From assembly GCA_021848465.1 (NCBI GenBank), contig JAJZUP010000001.1:868001-932000 (forward strand): DNA of 64,000 nucleotides, written 5' to 3'. Shown here piece after piece: positions 50,994-61,381 of the stretch. This DNA comes from Pseudomonadota bacterium (GTDB lineage Bacteria; Pseudomonadota; Gammaproteobacteria; Burkholderiales; Gallionellaceae). Positions within the stretch are counted from its first letter, which is position 1, and each line of letters starts with the position of its first letter. The translations under genes and the position numbers were made by a program. The notes below the pieces were generated by a model. That model ran no database searches. It was not told the DNA's origin and saw only the letters and a program-made list of their open reading frames with translations.

Positions 50994-52151
50994 TTATCGG
51001 GGTGTCCATTTCGACGCAACCAGGGTGGCGTTCTGAAACAGTGGGTAGCCGCCTACGGTGGAACTGCCGATCTCACCCAGAGAGAGTGCGCCAGCCACCT
51101 GTTGGGCCGCAGTGCGGGTAAAGAACTCTTGCAGTTCTGCGCTGGCCTGCTCGATGCCGAGGTGCAGGCGGCGGCCTGCGCAATAAAACAGCAGCAGTTC
51201 GGTGCCCGCAGGCGAGCCATTCAGCGCTGTCATGCCATCGAGGAGTACGCGCATGGTTTCCTGGGTGTCTACCGAGGGGGCTTCGAGCAGGGTCAGCATG
51301 GAGTTGGCGGGAACTTCGCCGACGCAAAACAGCGAACCATCGTCCTGCAGGGCCACCGGGATGCGGACAACGACATGGTGGTTGGCGCGCAGGATGCCGA
51401 AAGGGAAATGCACCGCGTGCTGGTAGAAATTTTCGCGGGTGACTTCGATATGGTATTGGGCATGCACCAATTCCTGGTAGACCTCGAAAGCCGGGCGCCA
51501 ATCAATCTGGCTGATACAGTTTCCCTGAGTCGACGTCGCATACACGGTACGTTGCGGAGCCTTGTATCCATGCTCCAGGATCGCGCCGCGATGTTGTTTC
51601 AACAGAATCAGCAGCACCCCGTTAGAAACGATGCGCTGGCTGTCGAACAGGCACGGCATGGGCTGGAAGGTCTCGCTGCCAGCATTTGCGCCGGCATAGT
51701 GAACCCGGTTGGCCAGTTTCAGGTACAGGCGATCAAGCAATGTCGCGATGTTCGGAACCATTGCGTCGAACAGCATGAACAGGGTGACATCCGGCGTGTG
51801 GTCGATTTGAGTGCGGATGTCTTGAGCGATGATTTCGATGACCTGTTCCGCCGCATTGTCTTCGGTGGGCAGGTTCTCATGGAGCGCGTAATGCGGCATC
51901 TGTGGAAAGCACAACAGCCACACACCGGAATTGACGAAACCTTCATTTTTCAGCAAGGCCGGAAAAATGCCGCCGACCAGAGGAATGTTGTGGCGCTGGC
52001 AGGCCGTCTGCAATTGCTTTACCGAAGCGGCGCCGGATTCAGGAACAAGTGCGCAAATTCCCATTTCCGGAAACTGCTGTTTCCAGCCAGTCAGCACTAA
52101 GTCGAGTTGGCGGTCATCCGGTGCGGCGAGGTAATGCATGTGGTTTGCCAT
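50994..52151 (-). CDS. FIST domain signal-transduction protein
   Basis: Two-domain FIST_N/FIST_C-like layout (LVGGIFPALLKNEGFVNSGVWLL; GALSLGEIGSSTVGGYPLFQNATLVASKW); 9 nt upstream of the GGDEF-EAL gene. Confidence 0.8.
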   Translation of the reverse strand: MANHMHYLAAPDDRQLDLVLTGWKQQFPEMGICALVPESGAASVKQLQTACQRHNIPLVGGIFPALLKNEGFVNSGVWLLCFPQMPHYALHENLPTEDNAAEQVIEIIAQDIRTQIDHTPDVTLFMLFDAMVPNIATLLDRLYLKLANRVHYAGANAGSETFQPMPCLFDSQRIVSNGVLLILLKQHRGAILEHGYKAPQRTVYATSTQGNCISQIDWRPAFEVYQELVHAQYHIEVTRENFYQHAVHFPFGILRANHHVVVRIPVALQDDGSLFCVGEVPANSMLTLLEAPSVDTQETMRVLLDGMTALNGSPAGTELLLFYCAGRRLHLGIEQASAELQEFFTRTAAQQVAGALSLGEIGSSTVGGYPLFQNATLVASKWTPR

Positions 52152-52652
52152 GATGTCCTCCTGCTGAGTCCAATGAGTAAAAGAGTATGAAGCTTACCCC
52201 TGTTCAGATAGCAAGTATCTTGACCATCAACGTGTCAAAAGGCAAGGGGTCACTGCGGCCGCACAAGCCAGCCGGTAGTTTGGCTGCATTTGTCCCGGAC
52301 GCTTAAACGATGTTTGGGATAGTCCGAGGAATTTCATGATGCATATGAAATGATGGGATATTTTTTAGGTCTGGGGGTGAGCTTCCGGTCCGGAAAAAAA
52401 CGAATTGGACCGAAAAAGGGTGCTTAATCGCGCTTTGGGATTTTGCAAAATGCGATAAATTGCAGCCATTGCTACTCGCCATAAATGTTTTGCCAAGGGT
52501 ATGTCAGGCGAAATGGTTGGGGTAAGCGAGAAGGGCATGAAAAAAATGCTCTGATAACTGGACCAACGGCAGACTACCTGCCTTGTGACCAGAATTAACT
52601 GGAAGCAATGGCAGCAGAGTCGTAATAACGAAATAGTTAAAGGAGAAATAAA

Positions 52653-53465
52653 ATGCCTCAGTATATCAATACAAATATTGCGTCATTGAACGCTCAGCGA
52701 AACCTGAATGCATCCCAGGGCGCGCTGCATACCTCCTTGCAACGTCTGTCGTCGGGCATGCGCGTAAACAGCGCCAAGGACGATGCGGCGGGGATGGCAA
52801 TCGCGACACGTATGGAAAGCCAGATTCGCGGCTTGAACCAGGCAGTGCGCAACGCCAGTGACGGTATCTCGCTTGCGCAAACTGCCGAAGGTGCTCTGGG
52901 CGACATCCAGAACAACCTGGCACGTATGCGCGAACTGGCGGTTCAGGCAGCCAATGCCACATCCAACTCAGACATTGCTTCGATCAATGCCGAATATACG
53001 CAGTTGAATGCTGAAAACCAGCGCGTGATTCAGGCGACCACGTTCAACAACATCCCGTTGCTGTCCGAGGCGGTAAACCAGACTTTCCAGATTGGTGCGA
53101 ACAGTGTGGCCGGGGTGGATGACATCACGATTTCAACGCCCGCAGCCCTGCAACCCTCATCGACTACCTTGGGGGAGACCTCGGAAACCGCCCGTGAGGA
53201 AATCGGCAAGCTGGATAACGATATTGCTGCGGTGGCCACGTTGCGTGCGACATATGGTTCGGTGCAATCGCGTTTTGAGTCGATCATCAACAACCTGCAG
53301 ATTGCATCCGAAAACCAGACTGCATCGCGCAGCCGGATTATGGATGCCGACTATGCAGCGGAAACTGCAGCACTGACTCGCGCCCAGATCCTGCAGCAAG
53401 CTGGTACCGCCATGCTGGCACAAGCCAACCAGTCGCCGAACACCGTGCTGCAACTGCTGCGTTAA
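52653..53465 (+). CDS. fliC: Flagellin (short, D0/D1 only)
   Basis: MPQYINTNIASLNAQRNLNASQGALHTSLQRLSSGMRVNSAKDDAAGMAIA...; C-term RSRIMDADYAAETAALTRAQILQQAGTAMLAQANQSPNTVLQLLR. Confidence 0.96.
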   Translation: MPQYINTNIASLNAQRNLNASQGALHTSLQRLSSGMRVNSAKDDAAGMAIATRMESQIRGLNQAVRNASDGISLAQTAEGALGDIQNNLARMRELAVQAANATSNSDIASINAEYTQLNAENQRVIQATTFNNIPLLSEAVNQTFQIGANSVAGVDDITISTPAALQPSSTTLGETSETAREEIGKLDNDIAAVATLRATYGSVQSRFESIINNLQIASENQTASRSRIMDADYAAETAALTRAQILQQAGTAMLAQANQSPNTVLQLLR

Positions 53466-53636
53466 GCGTAGTGGTTTGGTGTGCAACCTTGCAGGCACGA
53501 GGTTGCTGCGAGTGAGGTTGACGCGTGCACTTCCATGCTTCGGGCTTGCTGCCTGGGCGGGTTGCGGTGTGCCAGTTGGCTTGGGGAATGTATTGCCGCA
53601 GTGACGGTGGAAAAACATCAGGCACATGCGCATAAA

Positions 53637-54572
53637 ATGGAACAGAAAAAAAGGTCTTCCCTGCTGCACCTCTTGATTGCACTGTGTTGCCTGGCAGTGG
53701 CGTCGGCACCGGCTTATGCCGCGAGAACCAAGCCCGCGAAAACTGCAAAGCCGGCGAAGCAGCGAACACACACGAGCAGCTATTCCGGCCATGGTCTGGC
53801 GCGGGAGTGGGAGCCGACCTACGAGATCAAGCAGTACAAGCAGAATTACGTCTTGCTGTATGCCCTGTCGTCAGCTCCGAATAACCTGCCGACCAGCCCG
53901 AATCCGCTGAACCAGGTGCTGATTCCCTATGCGCTGGACAATCGCGACATGAAGTTCCAGATCAGCCTGAAACTGGCTTTGGCCGATTATGAGGAGTATG
54001 GAGCCTTGTGGTTTGCCTATACCCAGACTTCGTTCTGGCAGTTTTATAACAAGGCCAATTCCCAGCCGTTCCGGGAAACCGATTATTCGCCCGAACTGAT
54101 TTACTCCTTGCGCCCGTTTGACGGCAGCATTCTCAACTTTGGCGTGCAGCATGAATCCAATGGCGAATCCAATCCGCGCTCAAGAAGCTGGAACCGGGTA
54201 TATCTCCAGCCCGGCGTCGACCTGTTCGACTTCGACGGTAATCGCCTGTCGGTCATCGTGCGCTGGTGGCAGCGTTTTCAGGAATCCCCTGCTGGGGACG
54301 ACAACCCGGACATCGCCGATTTTCTTGGCTACCGGGAGGTCGAGTGGCGCTTCATGCAGGACAACGGCTGGCAAATCACGTCGTTGACGCGCAGCAAATC
54401 AATCCAGCTGGATATCGCTGCGCCGTGGACTTCCTGGCTGATGATGCCGGATGGCGACGAGCATCCGTTGAATATACACTTGCAGTATTTCAGCGGCTAT
54501 GGCGAGAGCCTGCTGGACTACAACCAGGGGCATGTCACCTGGGGACTGGGGCTGTCGCTCCCGATTGAATAA
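53637..54572 (+). CDS. pldA: Outer membrane phospholipase A1
   Basis: Signal peptide; HKPNYVLLY-like KQNYVLLYALSS; NFGVQHESNGESNPRSRSWNRVYLQPG catalytic His-Ser motif. Confidence 0.92.
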   Translation: MEQKKRSSLLHLLIALCCLAVASAPAYAARTKPAKTAKPAKQRTHTSSYSGHGLAREWEPTYEIKQYKQNYVLLYALSSAPNNLPTSPNPLNQVLIPYALDNRDMKFQISLKLALADYEEYGALWFAYTQTSFWQFYNKANSQPFRETDYSPELIYSLRPFDGSILNFGVQHESNGESNPRSRSWNRVYLQPGVDLFDFDGNRLSVIVRWWQRFQESPAGDDNPDIADFLGYREVEWRFMQDNGWQITSLTRSKSIQLDIAAPWTSWLMMPDGDEHPLNIHLQYFSGYGESLLDYNQGHVTWGLGLSLPIE

Positions 54573-54779
54573 CTCGCACCGCAGCTTAAACTGCCCGACA
54601 GCGGTAGCGAAGCTGGCATTCCTGAATCTGATATTTCATGCTCCCGCACGTGTGTTGAAATACACTCCTGCCTTTGCTGTATTTTGAATATATAATAATT
54701 CCGACCTTGCCTTCAATCCAGCAATGGATGTGATGGGCCAGGCATCCGCGATTACACATAACAAACGGCGGAGTTGGGG

Positions 54780-57700
54780 ATGAGAGAGAGCGGCAAAACA
54801 ATCACCGCGTACCTGTTGATCACGCTGTCCTACGTGGTCAGCGGGAAGCTGGCCCTGATGCTTGCGTTGCCTCCGGGGTACGCTTCCGCGATTTTTCCGC
54901 CTGCCGGAATTGCCGTGGCAGCGGTACTGATCGGCGGACGCTCTGTCCTGCCTTGGGTCTTTGCCGGTTCTTTCCTGTTGAATTTCTGGGTGGGGTATGC
55001 GGCGCAGCCGCACAACCTTGCGCTCGGGCTGGGTGCTGCGCTGATCATTGCCGCAGCATCCGTGGCACAGGCGGCGTTCGGCGGCTGGTTGTTGCGACGC
55101 GTGGTCGGTTGCCCTTGTGCGTTTGATAACGTCTTCGAGACTTTCTCCTTCCTTCTGCTGGCTCCGCTGATTTGCCTGGTGAGTGCAACGCTCTCCTTGG
55201 CGGGTTTGAGCGTGATCGGGGTTATCGACCGCAGTGATTTATTAATCGGTTGGGGTGCCTGGTGGGCCGGCGATACCCTGGGGGTGATGGTGACATTGCC
55301 ATTGGTATTGATCGTGGCCGGGGAGCCGCGTTCGTTATGGCGCAGCCGAATCAAGTCGGTGGCGCTGCCCATGTTGCTGATTTTCGGATTGCTGGTAGTG
55401 ATGTTCCTGAAAACCAACCAATGGGAACGCGAAGATACGCTGACGGAATTCCGCCTGGCTTCAACACAAGCGATTAACCAGATCCAGAACAAGCTTGATG
55501 AGCAAAACACGCTGTTGCTGGCCTTGAACAACCTGATCATCCACAGCCCGGATGCGGAGGTCGATCGGGCTGAATTCCGGCGCTTTACCGCGACGCTGTT
55601 GCAACGCTTTCCCATGATCCAGGGCTTGGAATGGGTGCCGCGTGTGTCTGCCGGAGAGCGCGACAGGTTTGTTGCCCGGCAGCGCAAGGAAATTTCCGAT
55701 TTCGAGATCCGCGAACAAGGGCAGGATGACAAGCTGCAAGTGGCGGCGAGGCGCAGCGAGTACTACCCGGTCACTTACGTCGAGCCTTTGGAGGGAAACC
55801 AGGCCGTACTCGGATTCGATCTGGAGTCCAACTCCCAGAGGCGGGAGGCAATCCGGAAGTCGCTGCAAAGCAGCGGGGGCGTTGCCTCTGAGCCTGTCCG
55901 GTTGGTGCAGGCAGACGGACAGCCGGGTCTGTTGTTGCTGAAAAGCGTGCGGACAAACGGCCGGGAGATTGGCGTAGTGCTAGTCGTGCTGAAAATGCAT
56001 GAGTTCATCGAGAAGACCTTGCCGGAAAGTCACAAACTGATGAATTTGCATTTTTCCGACGAAGACGCACACAGAGTGCTGTATGACGGTTATAGCGGTC
56101 AGGTTCGTGCTGGTGAAGGCTTTACGAATGTTTTTGAGTTTGGTTCGCGCCACTACCGCCTGTCGACTTCCCCCACCCGTGACTATCTGAAAGCACATCG
56201 CAGTTGGGAAAGCTGGGGGGTGCTGGCTGTGGGGACGGCGGTTACTGGAATCCTGGGGGGCATGTTGTTACTCGGCACCGGGTTTACCTACCGCATGCAA
56301 CGTACGGTTGCCGATCGTACTTTCCAGATGCAGCAGAGCGAGCGGCGTCTGCGCGGCGCGTATCGCGAGCTTGAAGATAAAACCGACAAGCTTGCCAGCG
56401 AAAATGAAAAAAGCCAGGCGCTGCTGCGCAATGCGAGCGACGGTATCCATATTCTTGATGATGCGGGAAATGTCATTGAGGCCAGCGATTCATTCTGTGC
56501 CATGCTGGGGTATTCGCGCGACGAAGTAATCGGCATGAATCTGGCCGTATGGGATGCAGGGTTCACCAGCCATGAAGCTCTGATGGGTAAGCTCAAGGAG
56601 CAGTTCGATAGCCCTGAGCGCGCCTTGTTTGAGACCCGTCATCGTTGCAAGGACGGCAGGGTCATTGATGTCGAGGTAAGCGGCCACGTGCTTGAGCTGG
56701 GGGGGCGGCATGTGCTTTTCAACTCTTCTCGCGACATTACCGAGCGCAAGCGTGTCGAAGAGGAAATGCGCGAAAGCGAGCAGCGGTTGCTTGAAATATT
56801 GAACCTCAGTCCAATTGCCGTGCGCATTGCCGCCGATCAGGGGCGCACCGTCATGTTTTGCAATGCGGCTTATGTCGTGCTGATCAGGAATACCCATGCG
56901 ATGGGGGATGACCCGCGCCGCTATTACGCCAGGCCGGAGGATTACGATGCAGTCCTGGCTGAACTGGCCGCCGGGGAAGTCATCATCAATCGTGAAATTG
57001 AGTTGTGCATCCCGGAGGGCGGAACAGTCTGGGTTTTGGCCTCGTACATGCCGATCAGGTATCACGGCATGGATGCCGTACTGGGCTGGTTCTATGACGT
57101 GACCGAACGGAGGAACTACACCGCCCGTCTGCAGCAAAGCGAACAGGAATACCGCCACCTGATTGAGTTCCTGCCGTATGGGGCGCTGGTACATCGCGGC
57201 GGAAATATCCTGTTAACAAATCAGGTGGCCGCCAGTTTGTTGCGAGCTTCGAGCAGCAGTGAGTTGGTTGGCAAGCCGGTCCTGGATTTCGTGCACCCCG
57301 ATTACCGTGGGGTGGTGCAGGGGCGCGTGCGCGCGGCGATTGATCAGGGCGAAAACCAGAACGTGATCGAAGAAAAACTGGTACGTATTGATGGTGGCGT
57401 GTTCTATGCCGAAGTTGCTGCCATTTCAGTTTTGTTTGAGGGCCGTCCTGCTTCACTGGCCGTGTTTATGGATATTTCCGGCCGCAAGCGGGCCGAGGAT
57501 GAGCTGCGGCTGGCAGCATCGGTATACCGGAACAGCAGCGAAGGCATGATGATTACCGATGCCGAAGGTCGAATCGAGGCAATCAACCCGGCCTTTACAC
57601 AGTTGACCGGATATGAGTTGGCCGATGTCCTCGGGATGAATCCCAGAATATTGAAATCGGGCATGCAGCCAGCTGAGTTTTATCAGGATATGTGGATGCA

Positions 57701-59171
57701 ACTCAATACTACCGGGCAGTGGCGTGGCGAGCTATGGAACCGGCGCAAGGATGGCCAATTGTTTGCCGAAACGCTTTCGATCAATGCGGAAAAGCATGCG
57801 AATGGCAGTGTCCATCGCTATGTTGCGCTGTTCTCGGATATTACCGACCAGAAGAAAAAGGAAGAGCTGATCTGGACGCATGCGAACTTTGACACTTTGA
57901 CCGGACTGCCTAACCGGAGGCTGTTCATGGATCGTCTGGATCAGGAGATGCGCAGGGTGAAGCGGTCCGGTACGAAGCTGGCATTGCTTTTCATCGATCT
58001 GGATCACTTCAAGGAGGTTAACGATACGCTGGGGCATGCAAAAGGAGACAACTTGCTGATTGAGGCCACGCGGCGCATCCGTATTCATGTGCGAGACACC
58101 GATACGTTGGCTCGTCTGGGCGGGGATGAATTCACGCTGATCCTGCCGGAGTTCGGCGAGCTGTCGAATATAGACCGGGTCGTGCAAAATATCCTGCGGG
58201 AGCTCGGGACGCCGTTCGATCTGGGCGGCGGCGATATGGGACATATCTCTGGCAGTATCGGGATTACGCTGTACCCGGATGATGCCGCCGTGATGGATGA
58301 ACTCCTGCAACATGCCGACCAGGCCATGTATGCAGCGAAGGCCGCCGGCCGCAATGGGTTCAGCTATTTCACGATGAGCATGCAGGTCGATGCGCAGGAG
58401 AAATTGCAGTTGACCAATGACCTGCGCCACGCGCTGGCTCGCGATGAGCTAGAGGTGCTGTTCCAGCCCATCATCGAGGCGAGTTCCGGGCGGGTTACCA
58501 AGGCGGAGGCATTATTGCGCTGGCATCATCCGTTGCGGGGGACGGTCAGCCCAGCGACTTTTATTCCCTTGGCAGAGGAATCCGGGCTGATACTGGAAAT
58601 AGGTGAGTGGGTATTCCTTGAGGTCATACGCAACATCCAAATATGGATGCAGCAGACTGGCAAGCTGGTCCAGGTGAGTGTTAACAAGTCTCCTGTACAG
58701 TTTATCCGCGCCACGGAGCATCGCTGGCAGGACCGCCTGGCGGAGTCTGGGCTTCCTGCCGGGTGCATTACGGTCGAAATTACCGAAGGGTTGCTGCTCA
58801 ATGACTCGGTGGCAATCAGGAATAAGCTGGACGACTTCGGCAAGAGGGGAATCGAGGTTTCAATCGACGATTTCGGTACGGGATTTTCCGCGTTGTCTTA
58901 CCTGAACAAGTTCGACATTGACTACCTGAAGATAGATCGCTCGTTTGTGAGCGAAATGCATGCGAGCAAGACCAGCAGGGCGCTGACCGAGGCCATCATT
59001 TCCATGGCGCACAAGCTTGGCATCAAGGCCATCGCGGAGGGCGTTGAAACCGAAGTGCAGCGTGACCTTCTGCTCAAATTGGGATGCGATTACCTGCAGG
59101 GCTACCTGTTCTCCAGACCGGTTCCCGCCGCTGATTTCGAGAAATTGCTGAGGCAGCAGGAGCAGGCTTGA
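54780..59171 (+). CDS. MASE1-CHASE-PAS(x3)-GGDEF-EAL membrane c-di-GMP signalling protein
   Basis: MASE1-like N-term (LMLALPPGYASAIFPPAGIAVAAVLIGG); CHASE (RFPMIQGLEWVPRVSAGERDRF); ARLGGDEFTLILPEF; KAEALLRWHHPLRGTVSP; EGVETEVQRDLL. Confidence 0.94.
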   Translation: MRESGKTITAYLLITLSYVVSGKLALMLALPPGYASAIFPPAGIAVAAVLIGGRSVLPWVFAGSFLLNFWVGYAAQPHNLALGLGAALIIAAASVAQAAFGGWLLRRVVGCPCAFDNVFETFSFLLLAPLICLVSATLSLAGLSVIGVIDRSDLLIGWGAWWAGDTLGVMVTLPLVLIVAGEPRSLWRSRIKSVALPMLLIFGLLVVMFLKTNQWEREDTLTEFRLASTQAINQIQNKLDEQNTLLLALNNLIIHSPDAEVDRAEFRRFTATLLQRFPMIQGLEWVPRVSAGERDRFVARQRKEISDFEIREQGQDDKLQVAARRSEYYPVTYVEPLEGNQAVLGFDLESNSQRREAIRKSLQSSGGVASEPVRLVQADGQPGLLLLKSVRTNGREIGVVLVVLKMHEFIEKTLPESHKLMNLHFSDEDAHRVLYDGYSGQVRAGEGFTNVFEFGSRHYRLSTSPTRDYLKAHRSWESWGVLAVGTAVTGILGGMLLLGTGFTYRMQRTVADRTFQMQQSERRLRGAYRELEDKTDKLASENEKSQALLRNASDGIHILDDAGNVIEASDSFCAMLGYSRDEVIGMNLAVWDAGFTSHEALMGKLKEQFDSPERALFETRHRCKDGRVIDVEVSGHVLELGGRHVLFNSSRDITERKRVEEEMRESEQRLLEILNLSPIAVRIAADQGRTVMFCNAAYVVLIRNTHAMGDDPRRYYARPEDYDAVLAELAAGEVIINREIELCIPEGGTVWVLASYMPIRYHGMDAVLGWFYDVTERRNYTARLQQSEQEYRHLIEFLPYGALVHRGGNILLTNQVAASLLRASSSSELVGKPVLDFVHPDYRGVVQGRVRAAIDQGENQNVIEEKLVRIDGGVFYAEVAAISVLFEGRPASLAVFMDISGRKRAEDELRLAASVYRNSSEGMMITDAEGRIEAINPAFTQLTGYELADVLGMNPRILKSGMQPAEFYQDMWMQLNTTGQWRGELWNRRKDGQLFAETLSINAEKHANGSVHRYVALFSDITDQKKKEELIWTHANFDTLTGLPNRRLFMDRLDQEMRRVKRSGTKLALLFIDLDHFKEVNDTLGHAKGDNLLIEATRRIRIHVRDTDTLARLGGDEFTLILPEFGELSNIDRVVQNILRELGTPFDLGGGDMGHISGSIGITLYPDDAAVMDELLQHADQAMYAAKAAGRNGFSYFTMSMQVDAQEKLQLTNDLRHALARDELEVLFQPIIEASSGRVTKAEALLRWHHPLRGTVSPATFIPLAEESGLILEIGEWVFLEVIRNIQIWMQQTGKLVQVSVNKSPVQFIRATEHRWQDRLAESGLPAGCITVEITEGLLLNDSVAIRNKLDDFGKRGIEVSIDDFGTGFSALSYLNKFDIDYLKIDRSFVSEMHASKTSRALTEAIISMAHKLGIKAIAEGVETEVQRDLLLKLGCDYLQGYLFSRPVPAADFEKLLRQQEQA

Positions 59172-59244
59172 AGTTGCGGCAAGGCTCCGTTAATGGTTTG
59201 TCCGCGCAGCTCTGAGCCAGGGGGGCGCAGCGAACGGTCTTTCT

Positions 59245-59808
59245 TCAGAACGTATACAGTGACGAAAGGCCGACGCGATAGATGCTGCCGCCAAAGCTGT
59301 AATTCGTTGCCGTGACCGTTCCGGTCGTTGAGCCGTTCACCTGGTAGTTGTAACCGGTTTCGGCAAACAGGCGCAGCGTGGTATTGCGGGTTGCCTCATA
59401 TTGCAGCCCGACCCCGTAGGGCATGGTGGACAGGCTGTTGCTGATGCCACTGACGGTTGTTCCGCTCATGATTGAGCTGACCTGGGCGGCTTCGATCTTT
59501 GCATACACCGATGCACGGCGGCTCAGCGGCTGGAGCAGCAGCAGCGCGATCCCTTTGCTGCTGGCGGAAATTTTATTGTTCTTGTCGTCGCTCAACTCGC
59601 CGTGGTCGGTATATTCCGCCTCCACAGCCAGATTCGGGCTGAATTGGGCGCCGAGCAGGACGCTGTAACTCACGCCGGAATAGGTCGCGCCGTTTGCTTC
59701 GGTTTGCGATTGGGCCAGGCCGACCGCGAAATAGGCTGCTTCGCGCGCCGCTGCCGGCGTCGCAAAAACCATCAGACCCAAGATGCAAACCAGGATATTG
59801 CGGAACAT
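59245..59808 (-). CDS. Outer membrane beta-barrel protein
   Basis: MFRNILVCILGLMVFATPAAAREAAYFAVGLAQSQ signal peptide; alternating beta pattern; ends ...YRVGLSSLYTF. Confidence 0.82.
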   Translation of the reverse strand: MFRNILVCILGLMVFATPAAAREAAYFAVGLAQSQTEANGATYSGVSYSVLLGAQFSPNLAVEAEYTDHGELSDDKNNKISASSKGIALLLLQPLSRRASVYAKIEAAQVSSIMSGTTVSGISNSLSTMPYGVGLQYEATRNTTLRLFAETGYNYQVNGSTTGTVTATNYSFGGSIYRVGLSSLYTF

Positions 59809-59918
59809 AAAAACGCTCTGTGTTGCGAAATTCAGCCCGCACGAATCTGTCCGGGCCGGCGTATATGGCAGAAAAACAAAAGCCAGACTAATGCGCCTGG
59901 CCGATGTATTTGAAAAAC

Positions 59919-59994
59919 TGGTGGGTCGGGCGAGATTCGAACTCGCGACCAACGGATTAAAAGTCCGCTGCTCTACCGACTGAGCTACCGACCC
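59919..59994 (-). tRNA. tRNA-Lys (anticodon TTT), CCA encoded
   Basis: Reverse complement GGGTCGGTAGCTCAGTCGGTAGAGCAGCGGACTTTTAATCCGTTGGTCGCGAGTTCGAATCTCGCCCGACCCACCA folds as a cloverleaf. Confidence 0.97.
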
Positions 59995-60039
59995 AGTCCC
60001 CGAAAGGAACCGCGCATTATACGGATTTGCCTTTTACTG

Positions 60040-60720
60040 TCAACGCGCGGCTTTTTGATAACGTGTCATGTCCGCTACCTGCGCGGCTTCAAAGCCGGCT
60101 TTGCGCAGGCGGCATGAGTCGCAAACCCCGCAAGCGCGTCCCAACTCGTCGGCCTGATAGCACGATACCGTGATGCCGTAGTCTATGCCCAGTGCAACAC
60201 CGCGCTGGATGATTTCGGCCTTGCTCAAATGCTGCAACGGGGCATGCAGGGTGAGCGGACGGCCCTCCACCGCGGCTTTGGTGGCGAGGTTGGCCATGCG
60301 TTCGAAAGCTGTCACGTATTCCGGGCGGCAGTCCGGGTAACCGGAATAATCCACCGCATTCACGCCGAAGAAAATGTCCTGTGCCTGCAGCACCTCGGCC
60401 CAGGCCAGCGCCAGTGACAGCATGATGGTATTGCGCGCCGGCACATAGGTGAGCGGGATGCCGGTGGTGGCCTGTTCGGGTACGGCAATATTCTTGTCGG
60501 TGAGGGCCGAGCCGCCGAATGCCGTAAGGTCGATATGGATCACGCGGTGTTCGCGGGCGCCCAGCGCTTTGGCCACGCGCGCGGCGGCATCCAGTTCGGC
60601 ATGGTGGCGCTGGCCGTAATCCACGCTCAAGGCGTGGCAGGCATAGCCTTGCGCACGGGCCATCGCCAGTACTGTTGCGGAATCCAGTCCGCCGGAAAGC
60701 AATACGACTGCGTTGTTCAT
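60040..60720 (-). CDS. queC: 7-cyano-7-deazaguanine synthase
   Basis: [53 protein letters not shown]. Confidence 0.97.
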   Translation of the reverse strand: MNNAVVLLSGGLDSATVLAMARAQGYACHALSVDYGQRHHAELDAAARVAKALGAREHRVIHIDLTAFGGSALTDKNIAVPEQATTGIPLTYVPARNTIMLSLALAWAEVLQAQDIFFGVNAVDYSGYPDCRPEYVTAFERMANLATKAAVEGRPLTLHAPLQHLSKAEIIQRGVALGIDYGITVSCYQADELGRACGVCDSCRLRKAGFEAAQVADMTRYQKAAR

Positions 60721-61373
60721 TTTCCTTGCTGGTTACCCCAGAGTAGTTTGTGCAACTGGATTTGCAAGCGCACCTGCAGCTTGTCGCGCAGGATCCAGTC
60801 GGCCAAGTCGCGCGCCTCCAGTTGGCCTTGTGCCGCGGAGAATAGCACGTTGCGCCGCTCCAGTTGATGGGCCTCACAGAACTCCCTGGCCCACCGGTAG
60901 TCGGCTTCATCGCACAACACGAACTTGATTTCGTCCTGCGGCCGGAGGTGATCGAGATTGCCGGTGAGGTTGCGGGACGATTCGCCCGAAGCGGGTGTCT
61001 TCACATCCAGCACCACCGCGACGCGCGGGTCGACTGGCGCGGTATCCAGCGCCCCGCTGGTTTCCAGCGAAACCTGGAAGCCTTGATCGCACAGGCGCGT
61101 CAGCAAGACCAGGCAATTCTTCTGTGCCAGCGGCTCGCCGCCGGTGACGCAGACATAACGGGTTGGGTTGGCCTGTACGGCCTGCATGATTGCGTCCAGC
61201 GACATGCTGGTTCCGCCGCTGAAGGCATAAGTGGTGTCGCAATAGTTGCAGCGCAACGGACAGCCGGTCAGGCGCACGAACGTAGTCGGCAGCCCGGTGC
61301 GCGAGGTTTCGCCCTGCAGGGAATAGAATATCTCATTGATGCGGAGCGTCATGTCCGCGCTGGAAGTGGTCAT
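60717..61373 (-). CDS. queE: 7-carboxy-7-deazaguanine synthase
   Basis: [42 protein letters not shown] (radical SAM CxxxCxxC). Confidence 0.96.
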   Translation of the reverse strand: MTTSSADMTLRINEIFYSLQGETSRTGLPTTFVRLTGCPLRCNYCDTTYAFSGGTSMSLDAIMQAVQANPTRYVCVTGGEPLAQKNCLVLLTRLCDQGFQVSLETSGALDTAPVDPRVAVVLDVKTPASGESSRNLTGNLDHLRPQDEIKFVLCDEADYRWAREFCEAHQLERRNVLFSAAQGQLEARDLADWILRDKLQVRLQIQLHKLLWGNQQGK

Positions 61374-61381
61374 CGTGCAAC

